A stretch of 17,046 nucleotides of DNA from JAUUZQ01 sp964538375. GTDB lineage: Bacteria; Bacteroidota; Bacteroidia; Bacteroidales; GCA-2748055. The DNA lies in contig CAZIFQ010000048.1 of NCBI GenBank assembly GCA_964538375.1, positions 1 through 17,046 on the forward strand. The letters are read 5' to 3'. Below the pieces are notes generated by a model. It saw only the letters and a list, made by a program, of their open reading frames with translations. It made no database searches and had not been told where the DNA came from. Within the stretch, counting starts at the first letter, position 1. Each line of letters starts with the position of its first letter. A program made the translations under genes and the position numbers. Positions 1-9,127 of this stretch are shown piece after piece.

Positions 1-1952
1 AGCCATCTGCATGGATTCGATGTCCCCCGCTTTCTCTGCTACTGAAACGCGCCCCTGTGCCGCCTCGATCTGATTGACTAGCTGAGCCTTGCGCATTAGC
101 ATTCCTGCAACCTCTTTTGCTTCAAGTTCGCGGGGAGTCTTATCGATTACCGTTGCAAGTGTGTCCGCCAAGTCAACTATCCCTTCATCGGTCGCTTGCT
201 GGAGCGTATCAACCTGCTTTTCGCGCGCGGTTTCATCAAGTTCGGTTTCTCCGAGTGCGTTTCGTAGCTTGTTGTTCTCTTCGCGAGAGATTCCAACCAC
301 GTCGCCCATTCCAGCGATCTCCGGCGTGACCACCGTTTCGGGCGTTTCGGGGATTGCTTCTTCTTCGACAACGCGAACCGCCCGGCCTTCCGGCGTGGTG
401 ATCGGCGCGGGCTGTTCTGTTTGAATTGGCGGATGGTTCTTTGCGGTAACCTTTTGATCAACTAGGTCTATTGATTGTTTCTTTAGATCGCCTAGCCGCT
501 TCCAAAGTTTCATTGCTTTTTCTGATTCCTTGTTATCAATCTTATCCCACTCGCGTTCTACCGCCGCCTGCTCTCTGTATATTTCTTGGATTTGTTCTTC
601 AAACGCCTCTTGAGTAGGCAGTGGTTCATCGGCATTTTCTTCCGTCGCCTCTTCCTCCGCAAAGATTTCATCATTCAGCACTTTTACGTTCTCAATCGTC
701 GGGTTTGTAAGAGCTTCTCGCGCCGCTTCTGGTGCGGAACTCAATGCCGGTTCATCTGCAATAATCTGTTCAATCTCTTCGGGCGTGTTCTGCTTGTTCA
801 TCCGCGTGGCATCCCCAAGTGAAACCGCCCGCTTTGCATCGAATCCCATAATTGACGCGCCGAACCCGAGACCAATTATCCCGGCCTCAGTTAAACTCTC
901 GTTCCATGGCCGGCCATCCGTTAGGTTTTGTACAATCTGCGTTCCAATCTCGCTTCCAGGATCCCGTGCAAGTTCCAGCGCCCTCCGAGTGAAACCCACC
1001 AACACTTCTTTTCTCCCTTGGCGCTTCATCATCCCGGACAACATGCCAACTGAACCACCCATCTCAAACAGCACCTCCGATGTAGCAAAAATTGCCGCCG
1101 CACGTGATGCTTCGTCCGGTGATTCCCCGTCCGCGATTCCCTGCGCGTACCGATCTGCTCCAGATGACCCGCCCGCGTAGGCCAGTCCAAGAGAAGGATG
1201 CACCGCGCCAAGTCCCATAATCGTCACAAAATTAGGCAACTCCATTGCAAAGGAGTCCATTATGTCCGCTCCCAGTCGCGTCCAATTCTTTTCTTTTATG
1301 CTTTCGATCATCGGGCGGGTTTCTGTGCCTCTGAACCGTTCGGTGTATTCCTGCCGCTTTTTCATATTTTCAAGCGTGGATTCTCGAAGGCTTTGGAATG
1401 TTTCGCTCTCTTCAATCTGCCCCATTGCTACGGAAAGATTCTCCTGATATTTCGTCCATTGCTCAACACTGGCAGGNNNNNNNNNNNNNNNNNNNNNNNN
1501 NNNNNNNNNNNNNNNNNNNNNNNNNNNNNNNNNNNNNNNNNNNNNNNNNNNNNNNNNNNNNNNNNNNNNNNNNNNNTCATTAGCCAGTCGCGCCTGTACC
1601 CCGCCGCCGCCTTATTACTGGCATTGGCGGTGGTTGCCGTCGCTCCTTCCCCGTACTCGTATTCGATATTTGATTGCACCAGTTGACCGTCAAGAGGCTT
1701 TCCTTGCTTGTTTTCATAGAACCCCTTGGCCGTGGCTGATTCCTGTTCGTCATTTGAAAGCGATTTAGTAACCGCGTCCGTGGTCGCCTTGTCTGAATCC
1801 TGCATGAATCCGCCCAAAACAATGCGGTCAGCCTTTACCGGGTCAGGCGTTGCCTGATCAACCTCTTTAGATTCAGCCATCATATCAACAGGTTCAAATC
1901 CTTCAGCTAACCCACCATAAACAGGCTCAAATCCTTCAGCTATAGTAACCAT
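1..1952 (-). CDS. Very large internal virion (ejection) protein, partial, interrupted by assembly gap
   Basis: Last of three consecutive virion-interior genes, in the place of T7 gp16, and it runs off the left edge. The start ATG at 1952 overlaps the previous stop as TAATG, with a GAGGT ribosome binding site 7 nt upstream. The N-terminal piece has 125 codons. After the 100-N gap, the frame beginning at 1476 is open for all 492 codons to base 1. At roughly 1270-1027 there is a hydrophobic, Gly/Ala-rich stretch followed by the pattern GADRYAQGIADGESPDEASR, a type of segment found in very large phage polyvalent/ejection proteins. A charged, probably coiled-coil part follows (about 560-440), then a Pro/Glu/Thr linker, then an alpha-helical segment to the edge. 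No transglycosylase or protease motif is visible, but the C-terminus is missing. The two pieces join in frame only if the true gap length is 2 modulo 3. The function is inferred from position and composition. Confidence 0.75.
1477..1576. other. Assembly gap (100 N)
   Basis: Exactly 100 N, the usual placeholder for a gap of unknown size. It lies inside the large internal virion protein gene. The upstream codons are in phase with 1952 and the downstream open frame with 1476, so 100 is not the true length. A continuous reading frame needs a length of 2 modulo 3. Confidence 0.95.
1888..1942 (-). repeat. 33-bp-period direct duplication at the 5' end of the large virion gene
   Basis: The 22-bp units at 1888-1909 and 1921-1942 differ at one base and lie 33 bp apart. 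They encode AEGFEPV twice, at residues 5-11 and 16-22, right at the N-terminus of the large internal virion protein. This is a small in-frame duplication, seen directly in the sequence. Confidence 0.9.
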
Positions 1953-3703
1953 TATTGTACCTCGATGTGGCCATCAGAAAACTGATAGGCGTAGACGCTT
2001 CCATCTTCGTTTCTTTTTATACCAATTACTTTTTTTAGTTGCTTATCACTATCATCCGTCTTTGATTTAGTTCCGGCCTGCTGAGGAGCCATAGCCTTTG
2101 CCGCGATAGCCTTTGATCTATACTTAAACAACTCGCTCATTTCTTCAGACTTCTCGGCTTTGGTGAGATCATCATTGATTTGAATATCAACCATATCGAA
2201 AAAGGTTTTCTTCGCCCACCCTGAATCCTCGTCGCCATCCGCGAGATAATTGCCCATTTCGCGGATACCATTGGCCAACGCGGAGTCACGTGAAACATTA
2301 AATATCCGGTTTGCCTTTCCGCTTCCTATTGTGTTTTCACGAAGCACCCAATTTTCGTGTATTCGCGCCTCATCAACCCCAGAATCAGGAGCCATAATCC
2401 CCGCCCCGATCATCATTAGCCCCATTGATGCCAAGTCGGAGTCCGCGTCTTCCATATCCTTAACCGCGTCCTGTAGCGAATAAGGATTACCATTCGCGTC
2501 TTTCCCTGATAATGCTTGGTCAACATAAGTCAATATGCTCCGGGCATTGCCTTCCTTGCTTGTACCTAGATTTTTCCTCGACGCCGCTGAGATTTTTTCA
2601 AGCGAAGCCTGATTATATATACGACCTTGAAGGAAATAAACCATGTCCTCTTGCTTGCCGTCTCCGTTCGTCATCAACGGGACTAACAGTTTAAACCCAT
2701 TATTTAACTCGGTCTTCTCTTGCCGATACGCCTTGCCAAGTTTCGCTTCTATGTTCCCTTCTACAAGCGTTTTATATTTCTTGTGTACTTTTGGCAACAT
2801 GTCGGTTTTAACATCGTTGATCATTTGGACTTCTTCGCTGTGCGTAATTTCCCCGTTTTCCATCATCATGCTTATTCTTGCAAGCTGGGTATTTGCCTGA
2901 TTGTATTCGACTGTGTTCGTAATCTTGTCAACGAGTTTAGCCGCATCGCTTTTCGCCAATGCTACCTCGTCCGCCGAAAGAAAGCTCATGTCGTCAATCT
3001 TGGCATTAAATTCTTCAAGTGAATCCTTCGCAACCATTGCATCCATATTGCCGATCATCTTTAGATCGTTTTTGACGGCCATCCCTTCGGATTTATATGC
3101 CGCCTCTTTATACGCGAGGTTTGCCTCCTCTTGGCTCTGATAGCCGTTAGTAACCATGTTATTCGTGTTCTCACGCATTGCGAAATAATTACGATCCATT
3201 ATAGCGTCCATCATGTTCGACTTGTAATCAGCAACGGTTTTAGCCTTGGACACTTCAAGTTTCCTGTTGGTCTTTGCGCCCTCCATAATAACGCGGAAGT
3301 TTTGAGCGTCCCCCATGATGCCGGTTTTCTGGTCCTCCCATCGAATATTTGGGATGCCGTCCGCGCCGGATCCGTTCGCGTAAGCGTCAATCTGCTTCTG
3401 GGCATCGTCATAAACCCGATTGATCTTCTTAGGGTCAGTCAATTGGGAAGCCTGAGAGGTGGCGCCGTTCATTATCTTGCGCTTTGTAGCCTCATATTTC
3501 AGCTCGTCCGACTTCATGTCAGAACGCTGGTGCTTTTCGGCGTATGCAATGGCCGTCATGCCAACTTGCTTCGATACCTGTTGAAGCGTATTCCCCAAAC
3601 CTTCCGCAGCGCGAAGTGGAGCCATTCCAAAATCAGCGCCAGGAGTCGGCGCTTTCCCTACGCGCTGCGGTTGCTTTACAAGGTTTGTCTGTATCTTAGC
3701 CAT
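1952..3703 (-). CDS. Internal virion protein B (T7 gp15-position), 583 aa
   Basis: Middle gene of the virion-interior trio. I chose the ATG at 3703, which overlaps the upstream stop as TAATG. An in-frame ATG at 3757 would add 18 residues but has no ribosome binding site and lies inside the upstream gene. The site before 3703 is also weak (CGGGAT), so translation probably depends on coupling. The N-terminus (MAKIQTNLVKQPQRVGKAPT, then PGADFGMAP and an amphipathic helical stretch) matches the layout I know from podophage internal virion proteins. The body is almost wholly alpha-helical and charged. The C-terminus, with GIKRNEDGSVYAYQFSDGHI, is also typical of that group. It probably lines or exits the capsid during DNA ejection. 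No enzymatic motif is seen. Recognition is by pattern and position, not by alignment. Confidence 0.75.
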   Translation of the reverse strand: MAKIQTNLVKQPQRVGKAPTPGADFGMAPLRAAEGLGNTLQQVSKQVGMTAIAYAEKHQRSDMKSDELKYEATKRKIMNGATSQASQLTDPKKINRVYDDAQKQIDAYANGSGADGIPNIRWEDQKTGIMGDAQNFRVIMEGAKTNRKLEVSKAKTVADYKSNMMDAIMDRNYFAMRENTNNMVTNGYQSQEEANLAYKEAAYKSEGMAVKNDLKMIGNMDAMVAKDSLEEFNAKIDDMSFLSADEVALAKSDAAKLVDKITNTVEYNQANTQLARISMMMENGEITHSEEVQMINDVKTDMLPKVHKKYKTLVEGNIEAKLGKAYRQEKTELNNGFKLLVPLMTNGDGKQEDMVYFLQGRIYNQASLEKISAASRKNLGTSKEGNARSILTYVDQALSGKDANGNPYSLQDAVKDMEDADSDLASMGLMMIGAGIMAPDSGVDEARIHENWVLRENTIGSGKANRIFNVSRDSALANGIREMGNYLADGDEDSGWAKKTFFDMVDIQINDDLTKAEKSEEMSELFKYRSKAIAAKAMAPQQAGTKSKTDDSDKQLKKVIGIKRNEDGSVYAYQFSDGHIEVQ

Positions 3704-4314
3704 TAGTTTAACATCCCGTTGTTGTAATATGGCGATCCAAATGTTTTCGGCTTCCATTTGGTTGTAGTCGGCGCGGTGATTGATGGTGAAGTCCTGCCAC
3801 CGTAAGAGATCGTCTTCCCTGTGAAAGATTTAGGACTTTTCGATCCAACCTTTAACCCGTAGGATGAAGCAGTTCCCGCCGCTTGTGCAACACCTCCGAT
3901 AATAGTCCCGGTTGCCTGCGTCTTGCCCGCTGATACCGCTTGTTCACCGCCGTACCGCAATAGACTGCCCTGGTACTGCATATCCCCAGCCCGGACATTT
4001 GAAAGCCGGTCACGCGATAAAATGTTAAACTCGTCCGCCTCGGCCTGCGCAACCATCATAGCAGAAGGAGTACCGGCTAAAAGCAGACCAGACGCAACAT
4101 AACTAGCTTCCGACCGCGCGCGGTTTCTGTCCGACTGCTTGCGCTCTTCAATCGATTCGATTGCCCGCGCCGCGTCTTCTTCCCTCGCCTGTTCGTCAAG
4201 CGCATCAGCCTCGGCCTGCATGTTCGCCTCTACCTGATCGCCCTGTTGCTTCTGAGCGTATGCCGAATAAGCAGAAGCCGCCAACCCCGCTACAAGTAAA
4301 ATTGTCGTAAACAT
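3703..4314 (-). CDS. Internal virion protein A (T7 gp14-like), 203 aa
   Basis: First of the three virion-interior genes. The ATG at 4314 has AGGAG 6 nt upstream and starts one base after the tail B stop (TAATATG). The N-terminus is hydrophobic (MFTTILLVAGLAASAYSAYA), then comes a highly charged helix rich in Glu, Ala and Arg (residues about 22-70). Next is ASYVASGLLLAGTPSAMMVA, a motif shape typical of gp14-type proteins, and then a Gly/Ala-rich segment. The C-terminal about 45 residues are Ser/Thr/Gly/Lys-rich and probably disordered. Known members form part of the virion core and insert in the cell envelope during ejection. The hydrophobic N-terminus fits that, or could be read as a signal-like segment. 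Function rests on pattern and gene order. Confidence 0.75.
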   Translation of the reverse strand: MFTTILLVAGLAASAYSAYAQKQQGDQVEANMQAEADALDEQAREEDAARAIESIEERKQSDRNRARSEASYVASGLLLAGTPSAMMVAQAEADEFNILSRDRLSNVRAGDMQYQGSLLRYGGEQAVSAGKTQATGTIIGGVAQAAGTASSYGLKVGSKSPKSFTGKTISYGGRTSPSITAPTTTKWKPKTFGSPYYNNGMLN

Positions 4315-4315
4315 A

Positions 4316-7148
4316 TTAAACTCCTGTGCTTTGTTGCTCTACATCGACGGCCACTGAGGTCAACTCAAATGGGTCATCTCCTGTTGTTCGTACCATAACG
4401 CGCAATTCCTCAGTATTGCCAGACTTGACGCGGATTTCTTTATGCCCGGTGTAAAGATCATCATCGTCGTAAGGAATATCAACCCACGACTCCCCACCGT
4501 CAACGGAAACCTCCCCTCCTTGGCTCTCAACGAGATAAACCAACATGCGGCCACATGTGACAACGTTGCGCTCCAGCAACCCAGCCCCTTGGATTAGAGA
4601 GGTGAACTCGACAACGGATTCAATCGGTTCGTCGAATAGGTCGGTGTACTCGCCCGCACCGNNNNNNNNNNNNNNNNNNNNNNNNNNNNNNNNNNNNNNN
4701 NNNNNNNNNNNNNNNNNNNNNNNNNNNNNNNNNNNNNNNNNNNNNNNNNNNNNNNNNNNNNGTGGCATCTTTTAAAACCACTTGGCTCCACCCCAGAATA
4801 CCGTTCTCAACATCGTAAGTGAAAGCCAGAAGTTTCCCATCGCTTGTGGTTGCCCATATAACCGGGTAAGGGTTGCGCTGTAGAGCGATTGAAACAATTC
4901 CTTCGGATGAAATGTCCGGCGAGAATACCGTCAAATCTTTCGATCCATAGGTTTCTTTGTATTCGCCCTCGGCAATCGCCCGCATTGTTTTACGGTCTGC
5001 GGTGACATGAACAATCTCATTGTGAACGGCAAGCGCCTTTTGCTCATCGCTCCCGTAGGTTGTGTGTAGCGTGATACGTGGCGGATTCTCCCCGCTTAAA
5101 ACCGTTCCATCTTCTGGAGTTGTCGCAGAGTATTCCCCGAAATCAGTTCCGATAAATAGCCGGTTCTGGCTCGAAAGCATCCAGCATATGCGAGTCACGT
5201 TGTCCGACCGCATACGAAAGATGATAGGGCTTGTAACGAGCGTCCCAATAGCAAAGTTTGTCCAGTCGTTGACCTGTGATCCATAAATCTCGAATGGTCT
5301 GCCAGAAGTACCGCCCATCATTAGCCGTTCTTCGTGGATCGTGATTGTTGACGGGTATCCCATAACCCCGCCGAATGCTCCAAATGACCATTTATATGTC
5401 TTAATACCAGACAAAAATCCACCGTTTAGAAATACAACTACATTTCTAGGAGAAACATATTCAGTAATAGTTGCCGGAGAACCTGAATAATTATCTGCCG
5501 ACAATGTATATTCCAAAATCTCAGACGACCCCGCCCACGGGCCTTTTCGCAATCTTACCAGCGCGTTTTGTTCGGTAATAATCCTTGATATTTCATAGTT
5601 TTTCGTTCCCGCCATTCCGCTTAAAGAGGCAATAGTGTCCCAGGTTGATCCCTCGTCCGTTGTATATTCGAGAATAAGCAACTCGCTCCATATCCCGCCC
5701 GTTGTTAATGTAATTGTTCCTGTTGCAGGGATGGAGTCGGATACAGACCCGTCAAGAGTAGTCGACGGAAACTCTCCAGTTATTGTCACCGCCCCTGTCA
5801 AAATAAGAATTTTTCTTCCTATATCAAGTTCGCTAAATAAATCTATATTTGTATCTAAATTCGCGCTAAACCCGCTATATTTTCTCTCCCAATTATTAAT
5901 ATCAGGAGGCCCATTGCTGGTTGCTGATGTGTGATCAATTATAGCTTGATAAAATCCTGCTTCCATTTCTCCAGCATTAACCTTCCCACCGGACCAAGTC
6001 AAAGGAGGCATTAGTGTATGCCAATCTAAAAAATCTCCGCGAGTATTATGTTTAGCTCTAAACCCTAAATTAACTACAAATTCATCGGGTGCGGGCGTTG
6101 AAATAATTGTAAATGCTGTATCGAATTCCTCTGTCCCCCCTTGTCTGACCGGAGCAGTTATGTCTGTTAGGTAAATTCTGTCACCAATGGCAAACCCGTG
6201 GTCTGAAGCCGTTTCAAATTTCTCGTGATAAACGTTACCTGTAAACCTGTTAACGCACGGAGGTCCACTATATTGGCCAAAAAGTATCTGAGTATGACCG
6301 GTTATGCTTAAAGGAGTCCCTCCAACCTGAACAATAGACCCAGCATCATAACTAACCCCAACACCGTCCCATTCGATAACATCCAAAGAAACTTTATTGG
6401 TCTTGTCTGTATTCTGCGATAGAAATGGGCCACCATTAAACTCCAGCAACTCATATTTCCAGTCAGCATCCCCATACCGCGCCAACCTCGCAGGCTCATA
6501 ATCCCGGTGAGCGAACATAATAACGTCGTTCACTTGCTTGAAATCCACTTCATTGAACACTAATTCAGGGTAAGGAGCCGAAATCGACTGCTTAAACGTC
6601 CCATTGTCCGCGTAAATCTCGAAGCTGGAGAAAGAATCCTGTCCGGTAAACTCGTAACTGACCAGAAGAATAGAGTATTTGGTCGTAATATCGTAAACGA
6701 ATGGGAACCCGCGAATTGAAGACGGCGCGAAGTTCAGCGGAACGGTGTAGGTTCCTGCCGCCTCATCCTCCTCATAAGGAGAAGTAGAACATTCAATGCG
6801 AATCCCGGACGCTATTGAGGTAACAATATGATCCCCGTCATAATTCGTTGTTCCGCTAATCGTAATTACATCATCGACCGAAACACTTCCTGTATCTGCG
6901 GTGAAAATAGTAATGCCTGGGAGCCGGGTGACAATACTCGTTATTGACCGTGTAGCGCTGGCGGATTCCTTCGGGGGGATTGACCCTAGCAATGATGCCG
7001 GGGGTCTACGCTCTAACCCACCATGCGGAGTGCTGAGGAAGTTGGACTGTTGCTTGTTCCCCTTCGCGTACTGTTCAAGGTCTGAACGTGTCCACAGCGA
7101 CGGAGAAAGCAACCCGCCGCTTAAATTGTGCCTTACTAGCCGTTGCAT
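4316..7148 (-). CDS. Tail tubular protein B-like (gp12-type/stabilisation protein), interrupted by assembly gap
   Basis: Distal tail tube (nozzle) protein by position and motifs. The start ATG at 7148 overlaps the stop of the tail A gene as TAATG, with GGAGG about 8 nt upstream. The N-terminal 795 codons end at the gap. A further 114 codons (4660-4319) follow in another phase and clearly continue the same beta-rich protein. The N-terminus (LVRHNLSGGLLSPSL, then GGLERRPP) and the later GYPSTITIHEERLMMGGTSG with SQVNDWTNF (residues about 597-632) are the hallmarks I know from podophage gp12-type proteins. Two modules resembling phage FCCH/Ig-like beta domains lie at about residues 78-136 and 304-362. 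Ig-like stretches with DEGSTWDTI (near 499) and DGGESWVDIP (C-terminal piece) follow. The pieces join in frame if the gap length is a multiple of 3. The total is at least 909 aa plus the missing part, similar to or longer than T7 gp12. Confidence 0.85.
4662..4761. other. Assembly gap (100 N)
   Basis: Exactly 100 N inside the tail B gene. The codon phase changes across it: the phase of 7148 upstream does not match the phase that is open at 4660-4316. Placeholder length is the simplest explanation, and the true length should be a multiple of 3 if the protein is intact. Confidence 0.95.
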
Positions 7149-7795
7149 TAATAAGACCTCCGATCATCTACCCCATACCGTCGACGCCCGCGAGTCCGCG
7201 AATAATTCTGCCGCTTCCTTCTGCTGTTCGGACTCTTCTTTGCATAAGCGTCGACGCGCTGTGCCGATGGCAAAACAAGCTGGTTAAATATGTTCATCAA
7301 CTGCGCGAGCTTCTTGTCGTTCTCGGTGACGGGCAGACAGATTGCAATTCCGAGCTTTCCGCGCACAACTGCGAGTAAAGTGCTAGGCCATTCGGTAGGG
7401 TCAATCGAGTAGCGGTGATATTTAATGCGGATTGTTTCACCAATATTGCAATAAAGCAGTCCATTCTCAATCTCGTAATCAAATGATTCATCCCACGTAG
7501 GGCGCAGGAAGTCGTCTGGAAGCTCATAGCTGTATCCCCATAGCGAGGATTCATCATCGGTCAGATCGGTCGGTAATGTGAGCATAACCGGTTTTAAAAG
7601 CGCGTCCCATGTGTAATCCGTCTGAGCCTCACGAATTACTACATACATATGGCGCTGAACAACCGCAGGGATTAGACCGGTGTTGTCGTCGAATACTGGA
7701 TTGGTCAAGAAGTCCTTCACCGCTTCACCAACGTCCTCTAGTGCCAGGTTACCAATCTCTGTCAGAGTTGATATAAAAGTTGCTGGTGCGGCCAT
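7148..7795 (-). CDS. Tail tubular protein A-like (T7 gp11-type adaptor), 215 aa
   Basis: Adaptor that sits under the portal and connects it to the distal tail. The ATG at 7795 has AAGGAG 5 nt upstream. The pattern of gp11-type proteins is visible: an N-terminal helix with EIGNLALEDVGE, then a helix ending DYTWDALLKPVML, the loop YELPDDFLRPTW, and a C-terminal helix (RGKLGIAICLPVTENDKKLA). The last about 25 residues are strongly basic (KKSPNSRRKRQNYSRTRGRR), unusual for the family and possibly touching DNA or the portal. The length is close to T7 gp11 (196 aa). The gene lies just after the capsid terminator and is coupled to the tail B gene by TAATG. Confidence 0.85.
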   Translation of the reverse strand: MAAPATFISTLTEIGNLALEDVGEAVKDFLTNPVFDDNTGLIPAVVQRHMYVVIREAQTDYTWDALLKPVMLTLPTDLTDDESSLWGYSYELPDDFLRPTWDESFDYEIENGLLYCNIGETIRIKYHRYSIDPTEWPSTLLAVVRGKLGIAICLPVTENDKKLAQLMNIFNQLVLPSAQRVDAYAKKSPNSRRKRQNYSRTRGRRRYGVDDRRSY

Positions 7796-7823
7796 TGCGT
7801 CTCCTTGTTTCTATCTTTTTAGC

Positions 7824-7856
7824 AAAAAACCCCCCTCCATGCAAGATGAAGGAGGG
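7824..7856 (-). terminator. Intrinsic terminator after the major capsid gene
   Basis: On the minus strand CCCTCC (7856-7851) pairs with GGAGGG (7838-7833) across a 12-nt loop. GGG and six T (7829-7824) follow. It lies 25 nt after the capsid stop and about 28 nt before the tail A start, the same place as T7 T-phi between genes 10 and 11. The tail genes must be reached by partial read-through or by a promoter I cannot see. Confidence 0.85.
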
Positions 7857-7880
7857 CATATCCGAAAGGACGTTGACGGA

Positions 7881-9101
7881 TTAGGCAGAGATAATATCGC
7901 CCACAACTACGCCGCGATCGTCCGTGCGGACAAAGTCCACCTTCTCGCGTGCGTATACTGCGGTATCAAAGCGGTGATCCGGGCTGATTCCTTCGCTGAC
8001 TTTCATCGGCTTATAGGAAACCTTGGTAATCGCCTGCGGACACCAAGAGAACCAGTTGTCAATCGCAGTTGCGCCGCCAGAAGTCCACGTCCCGGTATCA
8101 GTAGCGCCGGAAACAGCAGACTCAATGACGAACGTATCAGCGGTTACGCTAACTACATCATAGGTTCCGTCCCATGCGGTTTCACCTGCAATCGTAACGG
8201 CTTCACCTGTAAGCAGTCCATGGGCTACATCGGTAAACGTAACATATGGCGCAGATGGCGACGCATCGTTAATCGAAGCGATGGTTCCAGACTTCGTAGG
8301 GGACGCGATCCCGCTAAACTGGCTCATGTAGCTGTTAGGCATAACGATGAATGTAACGCCGTCGATTTCCGGGATATTGCCTGTGCGGAAGTTTTCATAG
8401 CTACGAACAAAGTCATTGCTGTGAATCTGCGATCGGCTATTTGCTCGGAAGTGCCGTGCCAGCGTGGAGCTGATGCAACAATAGATAGGCGAACCCTTGG
8501 CAAACCACACGTCGTCAAACTTTTCGCAGATGACAGAAGGCAGAGTTTCAATGGTAACTTCGGAATATTTCAGGTCTGCAACGATCTGAGTAGAAGGAAG
8601 AACCACAGATGCCAGCGTATCACTTGCATTACTTGTACGACTTACGGAAGGAGCAACAACACCAGTACCAAACAGCTCGTCACGGGTCTTATGGAGCTTG
8701 CGGACTCCGACATTAACCTCTTTGCCCTTGGGGTCGACCAAATGCTGCCAGCCCTCATCCTCGTCAAAATAATGGCCCCACTCATTCAACTGCGGGAGAG
8801 ACTGCGTACGGATCTTATCAACGGCCATATGCGGCGTTTTGGTCGCTTTGTATGCGTCCCAAGTTTCCGTTCCGGTGTTGTAGTAGCCTTCACGAGTCGC
8901 CTTAGCGGTCAGTGCGGCGGTTGTTGCGTCGGCGGAGTCGAGAGAGTCAATGCCATCAATCCATACGCCTTTACCTGCTCCCATTTCTTCCATACAGAGG
9001 TGAGAAACAACGGAGTGGGCTGGATGTTCTCCGAGGAGGTCTTGTACGTTTGCTTTGAACTGCTCAAACTTATGCACTTCTACATGTGATTGCGTTGCCA
9101 T
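7881..9101 (-). CDS. Major capsid protein, 406 aa, with an inserted beta-module
   Basis: Main shell protein, probably HK97-fold, of the phage capsid family found in many podoviruses. ATG at 9101 with AGGA 5 nt upstream. The family's layout is recognisable: an N-terminal helix (FEQFKANVQDLL), conserved strands, a segment TKTPHMAVDKIRTQSLPQLN at 87-106, a long helix with KEVNVGVRKLHKTRDELF (127-144), then strands GVTFIVMPN near 248-256 and WFSWCPQAITKVS near 350-362, with the C-terminal TAVYAREKVDFVRTDDRGVV. Related proteins I know of have only a short loop between the last two strands. Here about 73 residues (271-343) are inserted, which accounts for the long chain. The gene follows scaffold, as usual, and is flanked by terminators on both sides, suggesting separate, high expression. 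Confidence 0.85.
   Translation of the reverse strand: MATQSHVEVHKFEQFKANVQDLLGEHPAHSVVSHLCMEEMGAGKGVWIDGIDSLDSADATTAALTAKATREGYYNTGTETWDAYKATKTPHMAVDKIRTQSLPQLNEWGHYFDEDEGWQHLVDPKGKEVNVGVRKLHKTRDELFGTGVVAPSVSRTSNASDTLASVVLPSTQIVADLKYSEVTIETLPSVICEKFDDVWFAKGSPIYCCISSTLARHFRANSRSQIHSNDFVRSYENFRTGNIPEIDGVTFIVMPNSYMSQFSGIASPTKSGTIASINDASPSAPYVTFTDVAHGLLTGEAVTIAGETAWDGTYDVVSVTADTFVIESAVSGATDTGTWTSGGATAIDNWFSWCPQAITKVSYKPMKVSEGISPDHRFDTAVYAREKVDFVRTDDRGVVVGDIISA
8073..8291 (-). other. Beta-rich (FCCH/Ig-like) module inserted in the capsid protein
   Basis: Capsid residues about 271-343. The core reads HGLLTGEAVTIAG, WDGTYDVVSVTADTFVIE and TGTWTSGG. This pattern (H-G-x-x-x-G-D/E-x-V-x-I-x-G, then D/N-G-x-Y-x-V, then a T-F-x-I/L strand and a final TSGG-like turn) recurs in phage tail proteins and is commonly assigned to E1 FCCH-like beta domains. 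Placed in a variable surface loop, it could stick out of the capsid like a built-in decoration. Domain assignment is from pattern memory only. Confidence 0.6.
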
Positions 9102-9127
9102 GTTATCCTACTTTCCCTTGCGGGCTT

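Noticed and set aside
177..461. A 94-codon minus-strand frame inside the large ejection protein gene
   Set aside because: It lies in another phase of the 492-codon frame, which has the natural amino-acid composition, while this one is Arg/Lys/Ser-rich as out-of-phase reads often are.
3131..3706. A 191-codon plus-strand frame antisense to internal virion protein B
   Set aside because: No ribosome binding site or domain pattern, fully antisense to a coherent gene in an unbroken minus-strand operon.
5520..5560. Short runs of similar sequence near Ig-like parts of the tail B gene, considered as DNA repeats
   Set aside because: Similarity is only at protein pattern level; no clear nucleotide repeats are visible.
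7680..9089. A 469-codon open frame on the plus strand, antisense to the capsid and tail A genes
   Set aside because: It runs across a terminator and two well-supported genes, its translation is Arg/Cys-rich without domain character, and no ribosome binding site stands out. It is a shadow of codon bias on the other strand.
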